From NCBI RefSeq assembly GCF_027568515.1, contig NZ_JANKZF010000005.1, positions 1 through 64,000 on the forward strand: DNA of 64,000 nt, in the 5' to 3' direction. A program made the translations under genes and the position numbers. Shown here piece by piece: positions 52,963-61,849 of this stretch. The DNA comes from Arthrobacter sp. HY1533. Its GTDB lineage: Bacteria > Actinomycetota > Actinomycetes > Actinomycetales > Micrococcaceae. A model generated the notes under the pieces. That model was given only the letters and a program-made list of their open reading frames with translations. It made no database searches and was not told the origin of the DNA. Numbering within the stretch: position 1 is the stretch's first letter; each line of letters opens with the position of its first letter.

Positions 52963-54090
52963 ATGAACGCCCCGTCCCAATCCGAACTGCTTGCCGCCCT
53001 CGCCACGGTCATCGACCCCGAGCTGCGCCGCCCCATCACCGAGCTGGACATGGTGGAGTCGGTGGAGGCGTTCGACGGCGGCCGGGTGCACGCCGTCGTC
53101 CGTCTCACCGTGGCGGGTTGCCCCATGCGCGAGACCATCACGCGCGATGTCACCAGCGCTCTTTCAGCGCTCGACGGCGTGACTGACGTTGGCGTGGACC
53201 TCACCGTCATGACGGCCGAGCAGCGCGCCGGGCTCAAGGAACGGCTCAAGGGCGCCGGCGCCGAACGCGGCATCCCGTTCAACGCCGAGAACTCGCTGAC
53301 GCGCGTCTATGCGGTGGCCAGCGGCAAGGGCGGCGTGGGCAAGTCGAGCGTGACGGTCAACCTGGCCTGTGCACTTGCGGCCCGGGGACTGCGGGTTGGC
53401 ATCGTGGACGCCGACATCTACGGCTTCTCCGTTCCAGGGCTCCTGGGCACCAGCCAGGCGCCAACCAGGGTTGACGAGATGATCCTGCCGCCCGTGGCAC
53501 ATGACGTGAAGGTCATTTCCATTGGCATGTTCGTGGCCGGCAACCAGCCCGTCGCCTGGCGCGGACCGATGCTGCACCGGGCCCTGGAACAGTTCCTCAC
53601 CGACGTTTACTTTGGCGACCTGGACATCCTGCTGCTGGACCTGCCGCCGGGCACGGGGGATGTGGCCATTTCCGTGGCGCAGCTGCTGCCCAAGGCCGAG
53701 ATCCTGGTGGTGACCACCCCGCAGGCGGCCGCGGCGGACGTGGCCGAACGCGCCGGCGCCATTGCCGTCCAGACCGGCCAGAAAGTCGCCGGCGTCATTG
53801 AGAACATGTCATTTTTGACCCTGCCCGACGGCAGCACCATGGAACTGTTCGGCTCCGGCGGCGGGGAGATCCTTGCCAAGCGCCTGAGCCAGACCATGAA
53901 CTCCCCCGTGGAGCTGCTGGGCCAGATCCCGCTGGACGTGGCCCTGCGCGAGGGCGGCGACGCCGGCATGCCCATTGTGCTGGCGGACCCGTCTTCGGCA
54001 GCGGCGCAGGCGCTGGACGCGATCGCCGGCAAGCTCGCCGTGCGCCCCCGCGGACTGTCCGGCCTGAAGCTCGGCGTCACCCCGGCCTGA
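52963..54090 (+). CDS. mrp: Mrp/NBP35-family P-loop ATPase (Fe-S carrier)
   Basis: The 375-residue protein has an N-terminal MIP18/DUF59 domain (residues 5-85, with A-G-C-P-M near 51-55) and a ParA-like ATPase domain with the deviant Walker A G-K-G-G-V-G-K-S-S at 121-129. Mrp proteins bind and hand over iron-sulfur clusters. The C-terminal C-x-x-C of E. coli Mrp is not present after E-N-M-S-F, as I believe is usual in Actinobacteria. It begins seven bases after the DUF1003 stop. Confidence 0.93.
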   Translation: MNAPSQSELLAALATVIDPELRRPITELDMVESVEAFDGGRVHAVVRLTVAGCPMRETITRDVTSALSALDGVTDVGVDLTVMTAEQRAGLKERLKGAGAERGIPFNAENSLTRVYAVASGKGGVGKSSVTVNLACALAARGLRVGIVDADIYGFSVPGLLGTSQAPTRVDEMILPPVAHDVKVISIGMFVAGNQPVAWRGPMLHRALEQFLTDVYFGDLDILLLDLPPGTGDVAISVAQLLPKAEILVVTTPQAAAADVAERAGAIAVQTGQKVAGVIENMSFLTLPDGSTMELFGSGGGEILAKRLSQTMNSPVELLGQIPLDVALREGGDAGMPIVLADPSSAAAQALDAIAGKLAVRPRGLSGLKLGVTPA

Positions 54091-54098
54091 CCCCCCAG

Positions 54099-54223
54099 GA
54101 CGCCGCATCACCTAACGTCGCTTTTCCCAGGACGCCGCATCACTTAACGTCGCTTAAACACCAACGCTCCAGCAATCATTGCTGGAGCGTTGGTGAAAAC
54201 ACGACATCAAGTGATGCGGCGTC
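54099..54223. repeat. Two-tier palindromic element, copy 2, with an extra half-arm
   Basis: GACGCCGCATCACTTAACGT-CG (54131-54152) pairs imperfectly with CGACATCAAGTGATGCGGCG-TC (54202-54223). Inside, CACCAACGCTCCAGCAAT and ATTGCTGGAGCGTTGGTG (54159-54195) form a perfect 18-base stem with one central base. A second copy of the left arm, with one change, precedes it at 54099-54120. It lies between convergent mrp and tatB. Confidence 0.9.
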
Positions 54224-54241
54224 GGAAGAAGGAGGTGGGAT

Positions 54242-54673
54242 TTAGGTGGCCTCGACGTCGTAGGGGGCCAGCTCGCCGTCGGGCAGGCGGACCAGCTCGG
54301 GCATCTCGGGGGCGGCGTCGCCGGGCTGCACAGTGTCCTTCTCGGAGGAGTCCTTGCCCATCATGGAGGCAATCGCCGCGCCGGGCGATGTCTTGAGCGA
54401 GTTGATGGTTTCCATGTCGTCGTCGTCAAGGAGGGCCTCGCGGATGATGCGCCGGGGATCGTACTGGCGCGGGTCAAGCTTCTTCCAGTCGATGTCGTCA
54501 ATGTCGACACCGGCTTCTTCCTTGATGGTTTCGCGCGCGCCGGAAGCCATCCTGCGCACCTCGCGAATGAGGTTCTTCAGCTTTTCCACGTAACCGGGAA
54601 GCCGGGAGGGGCCAATCACCAAAACTGCCAAGACAAGAATCAGGATTAGCTCAGGGGTATTGATACCAAACAC
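54242..54673 (-). CDS. tatB: Sec-independent translocase protein TatB
   Basis: The 143-residue protein starts M-F-G-I-N-T-P-E-L-I-L-I-L-V-L-A-V-L-V-I-G-P-S-R-L-P, a single membrane helix followed by the G-P-x-x-L-P hinge and an amphipathic helix with L-K-N-L-I-R-E-V-R-R-M. This is the TatA/B family; length and tail fit TatB. It takes part in export of folded proteins. It lies 112 bases downstream of sigE on the same strand. Confidence 0.88.
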   Translation of the reverse strand: MFGINTPELILILVLAVLVIGPSRLPGYVEKLKNLIREVRRMASGARETIKEEAGVDIDDIDWKKLDPRQYDPRRIIREALLDDDDMETINSLKTSPGAAIASMMGKDSSEKDTVQPGDAAPEMPELVRLPDGELAPYDVEAT

Positions 54674-54785
54674 GTTAGGAAGATTACCCTCTCAGGACTC
54701 AAAGCAACGATTCCCACAGGTAACGAGCGAACGTTTTTGGGCTGGCGGCTTGCAATCGGACGGCGAAACTGCCGGCTGGAAAAGT

Positions 54786-55427
54786 CTAGCGCGCCCCGGC
54801 CATGCGCGGCAGCGACAGCAGCGGCTTGCGCGGAGGGCGGACACCGGTGCGGCCGGGAGCCCGGTCGGCCAGGGATTCGCGCAGCATGGCACGCCCCCTG
54901 TGGATGCGCGAACGCACCGTGCCGAGCTTGATGTCCAGGGCGTGGGCCACCTCGTCGTAGGAGAGACCCTCCATGTCGCACAGCACGACGGCGGCGCGGA
55001 AGTCCGGCGGCAGCGCCTCCAGCGCGGCGGCCACGTCGGCGTCGAGGTTGTTGAACTCAAAGGTCCGCTCGGGGCCGGGGTCGCTGCCGGGCAGGCGGGC
55101 AGCGGCGTCGTCGGACAGCGCGTCAAAGCGGATGCGCTGCTTGCGCCGGGCCATGTCCAGGAAGAGGTTGGTGGTGATGCGGTGCAGCCAGCCATCCAGC
55201 GTGCCGGGCTTGAAGTTGGCCAGGGACTTGAACACCCGGACAAAGACCTCCTGGGTGAGGTCCTCGGCGTCGTACTTGTTGCCCGTGAGGCGGTACGCGA
55301 GCCGGAAGACCTTGGCGGAGTGGTTGTGCACCACTTCATCCCAGGTGGGGGTGGTCCATTCGGCGTTGGCCTGGACGGAATTGACGGCCTCGGCGGCGCG
55401 AACAGCCTCGGTGGCGGACGGGTTCAT
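54786..55427 (-). CDS. sigE: ECF RNA polymerase sigma factor SigE-like
   Basis: The 213-residue protein has region 2 ([23 protein letters not shown] near residues 40-62, with the -10-binding segment W-L-H-R-I-T-T-N-L) and region 4 ([25 protein letters not shown] at about 155-179). It resembles mycobacterial SigE, an envelope-stress factor, and shares its O-methyltransferase, TatB and Mrp neighbours. No anti-sigma gene is seen next to it; tatB follows after 112 bases. Confidence 0.9.
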   Translation of the reverse strand: MNPSATEAVRAAEAVNSVQANAEWTTPTWDEVVHNHSAKVFRLAYRLTGNKYDAEDLTQEVFVRVFKSLANFKPGTLDGWLHRITTNLFLDMARRKQRIRFDALSDDAAARLPGSDPGPERTFEFNNLDADVAAALEALPPDFRAAVVLCDMEGLSYDEVAHALDIKLGTVRSRIHRGRAMLRESLADRAPGRTGVRPPRKPLLSLPRMAGAR

Positions 55428-55622
55428 CGCTGCACCTCACTTCAGTGGCTGGTTGCCTCCCCGGACGGGGAATCACTTGTGGAAGATCCGGCCGGGAACG
55501 GGGCCCCGGGTCACCACAGTCTGCCAAAGAAAGCTGACATTTTGCTGAACGGTTACAGCGAATGTGCCCCACACGCAGGCAGTAGGCTAGAGGGAGCCAC
55601 CGCAACAGTTTAGGAAACACCC

Positions 55623-56255
55623 ATGAGCGCCGATAAATCCACCAGCTGGTCCTATACAGAGGGCCTCCCCGTGGAAGACATTGTCCTGCGTCGTGCCCGC
55701 GAACGCTCGCACGAGCTGGGCCTGTTCCCGGTGAGCCCGGGCGTGGCGGCTGTCCTGACGGTGCTGGCGGCGGCCTCCAAGGCCCAGACGGCGGTCGAGG
55801 TTGGCACGGGTGCCGGCGTTTCCGGCGTGGCCCTGCTGCGTGGCCTGGGCCCCAAGGCAGTGCTGACCACGATCGACCCCGACGTGGACCACCTCAAGGC
55901 CGCGCGCGAGGCCTTCACGGAGTCCGGCGCCCCGGCCAACCGCACCCGCACCATTTCCGGCCGCGGCCAGGACGTGCTCCCCCGCCTGACCGACGCCGCC
56001 TACGACCTTGTGTTCATTGACGCCGACAAGCCCAGCTTCCCCGACTACTTGGAACAGGCCGTGCGGCTGCTGAAGTCCGGCGGCCTGCTGATCATCAACG
56101 ACGCCCTGGACAAGGACCGCGTCTCCGACCCCGCCATCCGCGAGAGCAACACTGTGGTGCTGCGCCGCGTGGGCAAGATGGTGCGCGAGAACGATTCCCT
56201 GGTCAGCTCCATGCTGCCCACCGGCGACGGGCTGCTGCTGGCCGTCAAGCGCTGA
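55623..56255 (+). CDS. O-methyltransferase (class I SAM-dependent, family 3)
   Basis: The 210-residue protein has the SAM-binding motif V-E-V-G-T-G-A-G-V-S-G near residue 59 and F-I-D-A-D-K-P-S-F near residue 128 with the metal/substrate aspartate, typical of catechol-type O-methyltransferases. AGGAAAC lies upstream of the ATG. It is divergent from sigE, an order conserved in many actinobacteria. The substrate is unknown. Confidence 0.9.
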   Translation: MSADKSTSWSYTEGLPVEDIVLRRARERSHELGLFPVSPGVAAVLTVLAAASKAQTAVEVGTGAGVSGVALLRGLGPKAVLTTIDPDVDHLKAAREAFTESGAPANRTRTISGRGQDVLPRLTDAAYDLVFIDADKPSFPDYLEQAVRLLKSGGLLIINDALDKDRVSDPAIRESNTVVLRRVGKMVRENDSLVSSMLPTGDGLLLAVKR

Positions 56256-56321
56256 GGCAGCTGCGGCCGCCAAGGCGGGGGGCCGCCAAGGCCGCTCCGG
56301 CCGCGCACACCGCGACTTAAC

Positions 56322-56362
56322 GCAAAACCGGCGGAACAGCAATGCTGTTCCGCCGGTTTTGC
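56322..56362. terminator. Bidirectional terminator between O-methyltransferase and DUF3117 genes
   Basis: Perfect 20-base arms GCAAAACCGGCGGAACAGCA and TGCTGTTCCGCCGGTTTTGC surround one base. TTTTGC at the 3' side of each strand gives a short T-rich end. Confidence 0.9.
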
Positions 56363-56385
56363 AAGATAGATATGTGTGGCAAAAG

Positions 56386-56553
56386 CTATTCGGTGACGCC
56401 CACCAGGCACTCCTTGAGGCTGGCTGCCTCGTCGGCGTTCATCTCCACCACGAGCCGTCCGCCGCCTTCCAGGGGCAGCCGCAGGATCAGGCTCCGACCT
56501 TCTTTAGTCACTTCCATCGGACCGTCGCCGGTTCTGGGTTTCATGGCCGCCAT
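56386..56553 (-). CDS. DUF3117 domain protein
   Basis: The 55-residue protein M-A-A-M-K-P-R-T-G-D-G-P-M-E-V-T-K-E-G-R is the hallmark of DUF3117, a tiny actinobacterial family of unknown function. It continues with P-L-E-G-G-G-R-L-V-V-E-M-N-A-D-E-A. The start at 56553 has AAAGGGGA upstream; the longer frame to 56631 is not supported. Confidence 0.9.
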   Translation of the reverse strand: MAAMKPRTGDGPMEVTKEGRSLILRLPLEGGGRLVVEMNADEAASLKECLVGVTE

Positions 56554-56704
56554 TTGGAGTTCCCCTTTTCCTAGTGCATACCCGCGTGGGCCGGGATTGC
56601 CCCGGCACGCAGTGAGTGTTGTATTGCTCACAACCCATTATTCCGCACTTCAGGGCCCGGGTGCTAATCGACACAATCCCCCTAGGCGCGAATGGCGCCG
56701 TAAT

Positions 56705-58006
56705 CTAGGGGGGCCAGGTCTCGCCCGTGCTGATAGCCACCCACTGCCACAGCCACTCCACCCACACAATCTGCAGCACGGTGAACATGACAAGCACGCA
56801 CCAGCGGTAGGCGCGCGAGGTGGAAACAAACGCGGCGGCCAGGGCCAGCGGGAACATCGGCAGCAGCATCCGGAACGTGCTGGACTGCGGGTGCAGCACT
56901 GCCATGAGGTACAGCAGATACATGGCCGACCAGGCCACCAGTTCCGGCCCGATCCGGCGCACGGCCCGGGAGTTGAAGTACAGCCCGGCCAGCGCCACCA
57001 GCAGCACGGGAAGCAGCGGCCCCCACAGCGGCCCCACGAGCTGCACGCCCGTCTCAACCCAGGGCATGAACAGGACCAGCCCGCCGCCCCCGCGCCACGC
57101 GGTTTCAGTGTCGGTGTAGGCGGTGCGCTCGCCCGTGACCCACCAGGCGGCGAGCATCCAGGCGAACGCCATGAAGGCGCTGAGCAGTGTCAGCAGCACT
57201 CCGGCCACCATGTCCCGCACGGGGAACGGCTCGCGCTTGCGGTGCCACCAGCGCAGCAACAGGTGTATGCCGACGACGGCGGCCAGCGGGGCCCCTGCCG
57301 GACGTGACAGGCACAGCAGCACCACCATGGGCATGGCGCCCCAGTAGTTGCGCCTGATGAGCAGGTGCAGGGACGCTGCCAGGAAGAAGATGCCCAGCGA
57401 TTCGGCATACGGCACCTGCAGGATCGCGGATACGGGGAAGAAGGCAAAGAATGCCACACCCCACAGCGACGTGCCCGGCGATGCGTAGTTGCGGAACAGC
57501 TTGTAGATCATCAGGGCCGCGGCCAGCCCGGCGGCCGTGGCAATGATGGCGCCTGCGGCCGCCCAGCCCAGCCCGGTGACGGCGGCCAGCCCCCGCGCCA
57601 GCAGCGGAAACATCGGGTAGAACGCCCACTCGTTCGGGTAGGCGGCGCCGTCGGGGTGCCGCGGGATGGTGTCCGGGTAGCCGCCGTTGAAGATGCGCTC
57701 GTACCAGCCGGCATCCCAGCGGTTGATGAACGTCAGGTAGTCGGGCTGCCGGCCGCCCCAGGGCGAGGCGTCGGCATGCCAGGCACTGCCGAGGAAGATG
57801 GCGTAGGAAACCAGGCGGGCGGCGGCGTAGATGAGGGACACCTTGAGCCACCACGGGGCGCAGCGCAGGGGTGCCAGCAGGCGGCGGAGAAGCATGAACA
57901 GCTCATCGTTGATGGTGGTCCGGGCCGGCCGGGCCCGCGGAGCCGCCGGCTCAGCGTGCCCGGCCCCGTCCTCCGCCAAGGCTTCAGCGTGCTGCGCGGC
58001 GCTCAC
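56705..58006 (-). CDS. Mannosyltransferase-like (PIG-V family) membrane protein
   Basis: The roughly 433-residue polytopic protein has about nine to ten membrane segments. After the first comes the lumenal-type W-D-A-G-W-Y motif in F-I-N-R-W-D-A-G-W-Y-E-R-I, typical of GT-C enzymes such as PIG-V. F-Y-P-M-F-P-L-L-A-R and P-Y-A-E-S-L-G-I-F-F also match. It probably uses a polyprenyl-phosphate mannose donor in cell-envelope glycan synthesis; this is inferred from fold. The start is GTG 58006, overlapping the tag stop by four bases. Confidence 0.85.
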   Translation of the reverse strand: MSAAQHAEALAEDGAGHAEPAAPRARPARTTINDELFMLLRRLLAPLRCAPWWLKVSLIYAAARLVSYAIFLGSAWHADASPWGGRQPDYLTFINRWDAGWYERIFNGGYPDTIPRHPDGAAYPNEWAFYPMFPLLARGLAAVTGLGWAAAGAIIATAAGLAAALMIYKLFRNYASPGTSLWGVAFFAFFPVSAILQVPYAESLGIFFLAASLHLLIRRNYWGAMPMVVLLCLSRPAGAPLAAVVGIHLLLRWWHRKREPFPVRDMVAGVLLTLLSAFMAFAWMLAAWWVTGERTAYTDTETAWRGGGGLVLFMPWVETGVQLVGPLWGPLLPVLLVALAGLYFNSRAVRRIGPELVAWSAMYLLYLMAVLHPQSSTFRMLLPMFPLALAAAFVSTSRAYRWCVLVMFTVLQIVWVEWLWQWVAISTGETWPP

Positions 58007-58599
58007 TTGGGGGCCTGCGCTTCCACTCCGGAAAGCCAGCACTCCTGCTGGTGGTCGTTGACTATCCCCACGGCCTGCATCATGGCATAGGAGGTGGTGG
58101 GCCCCACAAAGGCAAAGCCCAGCTTCTTCAGGGCCTTGGCCAGCTGCGCGGATTCCGGCGTCTGGGCGGGAACCGGGTCCCCCGCCGGCCGCGGCACGGC
58201 CGGGGCGTGGGCGGCAAGGAGGGATGCCAGGGTTGTCCCGGCCGGCAGTGCCAGCAGCGCCCGGGCGTTGCCAATGGTGGCATTGATCTTCATCCGGTTG
58301 CGCACAATGGACGCGTCTGCCAGCAGCCTCTCGACGTCGGCCGCGCCAAAGTCCGCCACGACGGCCGGCTCAAAATTGTGGAAGGCGGACCTGAACGAAT
58401 CCCGCTTGCGCAGGATGGTGATCCAGCTCAGGCCCGACTGGAAGGCCTCCAGGCTGATCCGTTCGAACAGCTCACGTTCGCCCGTGACCGGGCGGCCCCA
58501 TTCGGTGTCGTGGTAGCGCTGGTACAGCTCGTCGTTCTCAATGCCCGCCCAGGCGCAGCGGACGCGCCCGTCACTTGCCACCGGCACCGAGCTCCGCAT
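58003..58599 (-). CDS. tag: DNA-3-methyladenine glycosylase I
   Basis: The protein of about 198 residues removes 3-methyladenine from DNA. R-C-A-W-A-G and Y-H-D-T-E-W-G-R-P at the N-terminus, and N-D-H-Q-Q-E-C-W near the C-terminus, supply the Cys-His/His-Cys zinc site of Tag. E-A-F-Q-S-G-L-S-W-I-T-I-L-R-K-R is the conserved helix-hairpin-helix region. It overlaps the gene upstream by up to 29 bases; a nearer GTG start (about 58584) is possible. Confidence 0.93.
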   Translation of the reverse strand: MRSSVPVASDGRVRCAWAGIENDELYQRYHDTEWGRPVTGERELFERISLEAFQSGLSWITILRKRDSFRSAFHNFEPAVVADFGAADVERLLADASIVRNRMKINATIGNARALLALPAGTTLASLLAAHAPAVPRPAGDPVPAQTPESAQLAKALKKLGFAFVGPTTSYAMMQAVGIVNDHQQECWLSGVEAQAPK

Positions 58600-59032
58600 C
58601 GTGGGCGACCGCATCCTGGGCGGACCCGTCGACGTCCGCGGGCGCAGTTTCCTCGCCAGCCACGTCGGCGGGCGCCGATTCAGCGGCGGCCGGGGACCCG
58701 GCGTCGTCAGTGCCGGAGAGGGCAGTGCCGGAAAGGTCAGACTCCAGCTCGGCAATGCGCAGTTCCTTGGCCGCAAGCTCGTCGCGCAGGCGGTCCAGGA
58801 CCTCATCCACCTGGTCCATGCGGTAGCCGCGCAGGCCCAGCGAAAAACGCAGCCGGTCCACGTCCGCCGGGGCAGGCGTTCCCGGCAGCAGCACAGGCGG
58901 CAGGCTGGCCACGGGGGCCTCGAGCGCGTCAACGAAGGCGGCGGCCTCGGGTTCGGGCTTGTTCAGCCCCACCACGTACAGGGCCGCGACGGCGGCCACG
59001 ATGACGGCAAGGAAAATCAGGAAGTAGGTCAC
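58571..59032 (-). CDS. Membrane-anchored DivIVA-motif protein
   Basis: The 154-residue protein begins with one membrane helix (V-T-Y-F-L-I-F-L-A-V-I-V-A-A-V). After a linker comes D-R-L-R-F-S-L-G-L-R-G-Y-R-M-D-Q-V-D-E-V-L-D-R-L, the DivIVA-domain motif (G-Y-x-x-x-x-V-D-x-x-L), then a short coiled coil (E-L-R-I-A-E-L-E-S-D-L) and an Ala/Asp/Glu-rich tail. DivIVA motifs are linked to polar growth and division. GTG 59032 is the chosen start. Its 3' end overlaps tag. Confidence 0.78.
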   Translation of the reverse strand: MTYFLIFLAVIVAAVAALYVVGLNKPEPEAAAFVDALEAPVASLPPVLLPGTPAPADVDRLRFSLGLRGYRMDQVDEVLDRLRDELAAKELRIAELESDLSGTALSGTDDAGSPAAAESAPADVAGEETAPADVDGSAQDAVAHDAELGAGGK

Positions 59033-59113
59033 GAGTCCATCGTGCCAGATGCGCGGCGGCGCACGCGCCTTGTGAAGTGCCCGCCGCCGAACGCCGCCGC
59101 CCACCTCAGTGCA

Positions 59114-59890
59114 TCAGCCGTTGGCGGCCGCGACCCTCTCCCCTGCCTGGCCGGCCATGACAGCCTTGACAGCGTCCTCGGCCGTGTCCACGACGGAGAT
59201 GATGTCCATGTCGCCGGGTGAAACGAGCCCCTGGGCCACCATGGAGTCGCGAATCCAGTCGATCAGCGGACCCCAGAAGGTGCTGTCCACCAGAACGATC
59301 GGGAAGTGGCTGACCTTGCTGGTCTGGACCAGGACCATGGCCTCAAAGAGCTCATCGAGCGTGCCCAGCCCGCCGGGGAGGACCACAAAGCCCTGCGCGT
59401 ATTTCACAAACATGGTCTTTCGGGCAAAGAAGTACCGGAAGTCAACGCCCAGGCCGACCCACTCGTTCATGCCCTGCTCAAACGGCAGCTCAATGCCCAG
59501 GCCAATCGAGAGCCCGCCCGCCTCGGCCGCGCCGCGGTTGGCGGCCTCCATGGAGCCGGGCCCGCCGCCGGTGATGACGGCAACGCCGGCCTCCACCAGG
59601 CGCCGCCCCACCTCCACGCCGGTGGCGTAGTAGGGGGAATCCGGCTTGGTCCGGGCGGAGCCAAACACGCTGATGGCCGGGCCAATTTCGGCCAGCGCGT
59701 CGAAGCCCTGGACAAACTCGCTCTGGATGCGCATGACCCGCCACGGGTCCGTGTGGGTGAAGGCGCTGCTGGGCGGGGATTCAAGCAGCCGGGCGTCCGC
59801 AGTGTCGCTGCCTTGGCCGTTGTGGCGCCAAACTCCGAAGCGTCGCAGCTCCGTCCGGGCGGGTTGGTGTGATCCTGTGGGTGCACTCAT
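59114..59890 (-). CDS. LOG family (TIGR00730) Rossmann-fold protein
   Basis: The 258-residue protein has I-S-V-F-G-S-A-R-T near residue 74, V-I-T-G-G-G-P-G-S-M-E-A-A-N-R-G near 104 and P-G-G-L-G-T-L-D-E-L-F-E near 170, the signature of LONELY GUY-type nucleoside-5'-monophosphate phosphoribohydrolases (P-G-G-x-G-T-x-x-E). In other organisms these release cytokinin-like bases; in actinobacteria the true substrate is less clear. The extra ~45 N-terminal residues are variable. The start at 59890 is chosen over 60064, which overlaps the glutamate operon. Confidence 0.88.
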   Translation of the reverse strand: MSAPTGSHQPARTELRRFGVWRHNGQGSDTADARLLESPPSSAFTHTDPWRVMRIQSEFVQGFDALAEIGPAISVFGSARTKPDSPYYATGVEVGRRLVEAGVAVITGGGPGSMEAANRGAAEAGGLSIGLGIELPFEQGMNEWVGLGVDFRYFFARKTMFVKYAQGFVVLPGGLGTLDELFEAMVLVQTSKVSHFPIVLVDSTFWGPLIDWIRDSMVAQGLVSPGDMDIISVVDTAEDAVKAVMAGQAGERVAAANG

Positions 59891-60011
59891 GCCACCAAGG
59901 CTACGTGAAAACAGAGCGTGGCTTGGCTCACAATATCTCGTTACCGTTACGATCCACCCCCTCCTGCCCAAATCCTTTACGCACCACTTGGAATGTCGAT
60001 AGGTTCGATGC

Positions 60012-60767
60012 ATGACAAATCCCGCACCGGTTCCTGCACTCGTGGAGTTAAAGGCTGTAAACAAGCACTACGGCGCACTCCATGTGCTGCAGGACATCAA
60101 TCTGCAAGTTGCCAGGGGCGAGGTCCTCGTTGTCATTGGCCCGTCCGGCTCCGGCAAGTCAACCCTGTGCCGCACCATCAACAGGCTCGAAACCATTGAT
60201 GACGGCTCCATCACGATCGAGGGCAAGGAATTGCCCAAGGAAGGCAAGTCGCTGGCCAGCCTGCGCGCCGACGTCGGCATGGTCTTCCAGTCCTTCAATT
60301 TGTTTGCCCACAAGACCATCCTGGAAAACGTGACCCTTGGCCCCATCAAGGTCAAGGGCATGAACAAGTCCGACGCCGACAAGCTCGCCATGGGCTTGTT
60401 GGAGCGCGTCGGCGTGGGCCACCAGGCTGCGAAGTTTCCCGCCCAGCTTTCCGGCGGGCAGCAGCAGCGCGTGGCCATTGCGCGTGCCTTGGCAATGAAG
60501 CCAAAGGTCATGCTGTTTGACGAACCCACCAGCGCCCTCGACCCCGAAATGATCAATGAGGTCCTGGACGTCATGGTCGAGCTGGCCAAGGAGGGCATGA
60601 CCATGGTGGTTGTGACCCACGAGATGGGCTTTGCCCGCAAGGCTGCTGACCGGGTCATCTTCATGGCCGACGGCCAGATCGTCGAGGAAGCCGCCCCCCA
60701 GGAGTTCTTCACCAACCCGCAGTCTGCGCGGGCCAAGGACTTCCTGTCCAAGATCCTGACCAACTAG
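60012..60767 (+). CDS. gluA: Glutamate ABC transporter ATP-binding protein
   Basis: The 251-residue ATPase has Walker [11 protein letters not shown]-loop [11 protein letters not shown], signature L-S-G-G-Q-Q-Q-R and Walker B V-M-L-F-D-E-P-T. The four genes after it keep the gluABCD order known from Corynebacterium, which imports glutamate. The gap to gluB is 85 bases. Confidence 0.92.
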   Translation: MTNPAPVPALVELKAVNKHYGALHVLQDINLQVARGEVLVVIGPSGSGKSTLCRTINRLETIDDGSITIEGKELPKEGKSLASLRADVGMVFQSFNLFAHKTILENVTLGPIKVKGMNKSDADKLAMGLLERVGVGHQAAKFPAQLSGGQQQRVAIARALAMKPKVMLFDEPTSALDPEMINEVLDVMVELAKEGMTMVVVTHEMGFARKAADRVIFMADGQIVEEAAPQEFFTNPQSARAKDFLSKILTN

Positions 60768-60852
60768 CGCCCGGCACTCCCACCTAGAATTTCCCGGCCC
60801 TTGCGGCCAAAGTTTGAACCGGCCTTCTGGGCCGACTACGAAAGGAATTCCC

Positions 60853-61764
60853 ATGAAAAAGTTTTTCGGCAGGACCAGCCTCAGCGTTGCGGCCGTCCTA
60901 GCAGCAACAGCACTTGCCCTGACGGGCTGTGGCGGGGGCGACGCCGGCGGCGGCGCCACTGACGGCGCCGGCGGCGGCGGGGGCCTGAGCTTTGAGGTGG
61001 CCAAGGATGTTGCCCTGACCGGCAGCCCCACCTTTGACAAGATCAAGTCCGCCGGAACGATCCGTATCGGCGTGAAGGAAGACCAGCCCGGCCTGGGCTT
61101 CCTTGACGCAGCCACCGGCGAGCGCAGCGGCTTCGACATTGAAATTGCCAACTGGATGGCAGCTTCCCTGGGTGTGGCCACCGACAAGATCGAATTCAAG
61201 GCCATACCGTCGGCAAACCGTGAAGCTGCTCTCGCCAACGGCGACGTTGACCTGTATGTGGGAACCTACTCCATCAACGACAAGCGCAAGAAGCTCGTCG
61301 ATTTCGCCGGTCCGTACTTCATCACCGGCCAGGGCCTGCTGGTGGCCAAGGACAACACCACCATCACGAGCGAGAAGGACCTGGACGGCAAGAAGGTTTG
61401 CTCCGCCACGGGCTCAACCCCCTTCCAGAACATCAAGGACAACTTCCCGAAGGCAGATGCCATCAGCTTCGACATCTACTCCAAGTGTGTTGAGGCGCTC
61501 ACGAGTGGCACCGTCGATGCAGTGACCACAGACCAGGCCATCCTGTTGGGCTACGCCTCGCAGAACCCGGACAAGTTGAAGGTGGTTGGCGAGCCGTTCA
61601 CAGTTGAGAAGTACGGCATTGGCCTCCCGCTGGGCGACACGGCATTGCGCACCTTCCTCAACAAGACCCTGACGGACGGCAACGCCACCTGGACGAAGAT
61701 CTTCGATGCCACGCTGGGCAAGTCCGGCACGAAGGTTGAACAGCCCGCGGTGGACCAGTACTGA
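60853..61764 (+). CDS. gluB: Glutamate ABC transporter substrate-binding lipoprotein
   Basis: The 303-residue protein has a lipoprotein signal with L-T-G-C (C26), then a Gly-rich linker and a solute-binding family 3 domain. I-R-I-G-V-K-E-D-Q-P-G near residue 73, D-L-Y-V-G-T-Y-S near 134 and G-K-K-V-C-S-A-T-G-S-T near 180 are typical of GluB. AAAGGAA lies before ATG 60853. Ligand assignment rests on operon order. Confidence 0.9.
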   Translation: MKKFFGRTSLSVAAVLAATALALTGCGGGDAGGGATDGAGGGGGLSFEVAKDVALTGSPTFDKIKSAGTIRIGVKEDQPGLGFLDAATGERSGFDIEIANWMAASLGVATDKIEFKAIPSANREAALANGDVDLYVGTYSINDKRKKLVDFAGPYFITGQGLLVAKDNTTITSEKDLDGKKVCSATGSTPFQNIKDNFPKADAISFDIYSKCVEALTSGTVDAVTTDQAILLGYASQNPDKLKVVGEPFTVEKYGIGLPLGDTALRTFLNKTLTDGNATWTKIFDATLGKSGTKVEQPAVDQY

Positions 61765-61849
61765 CCATTTCGGCGCGCAGCTGCGGCGCCGGGCAACCGG
61801 CGCCGCAGCACCCTTCGTCCCTTCAATTCACTGAAAGCGACACTGCCCT

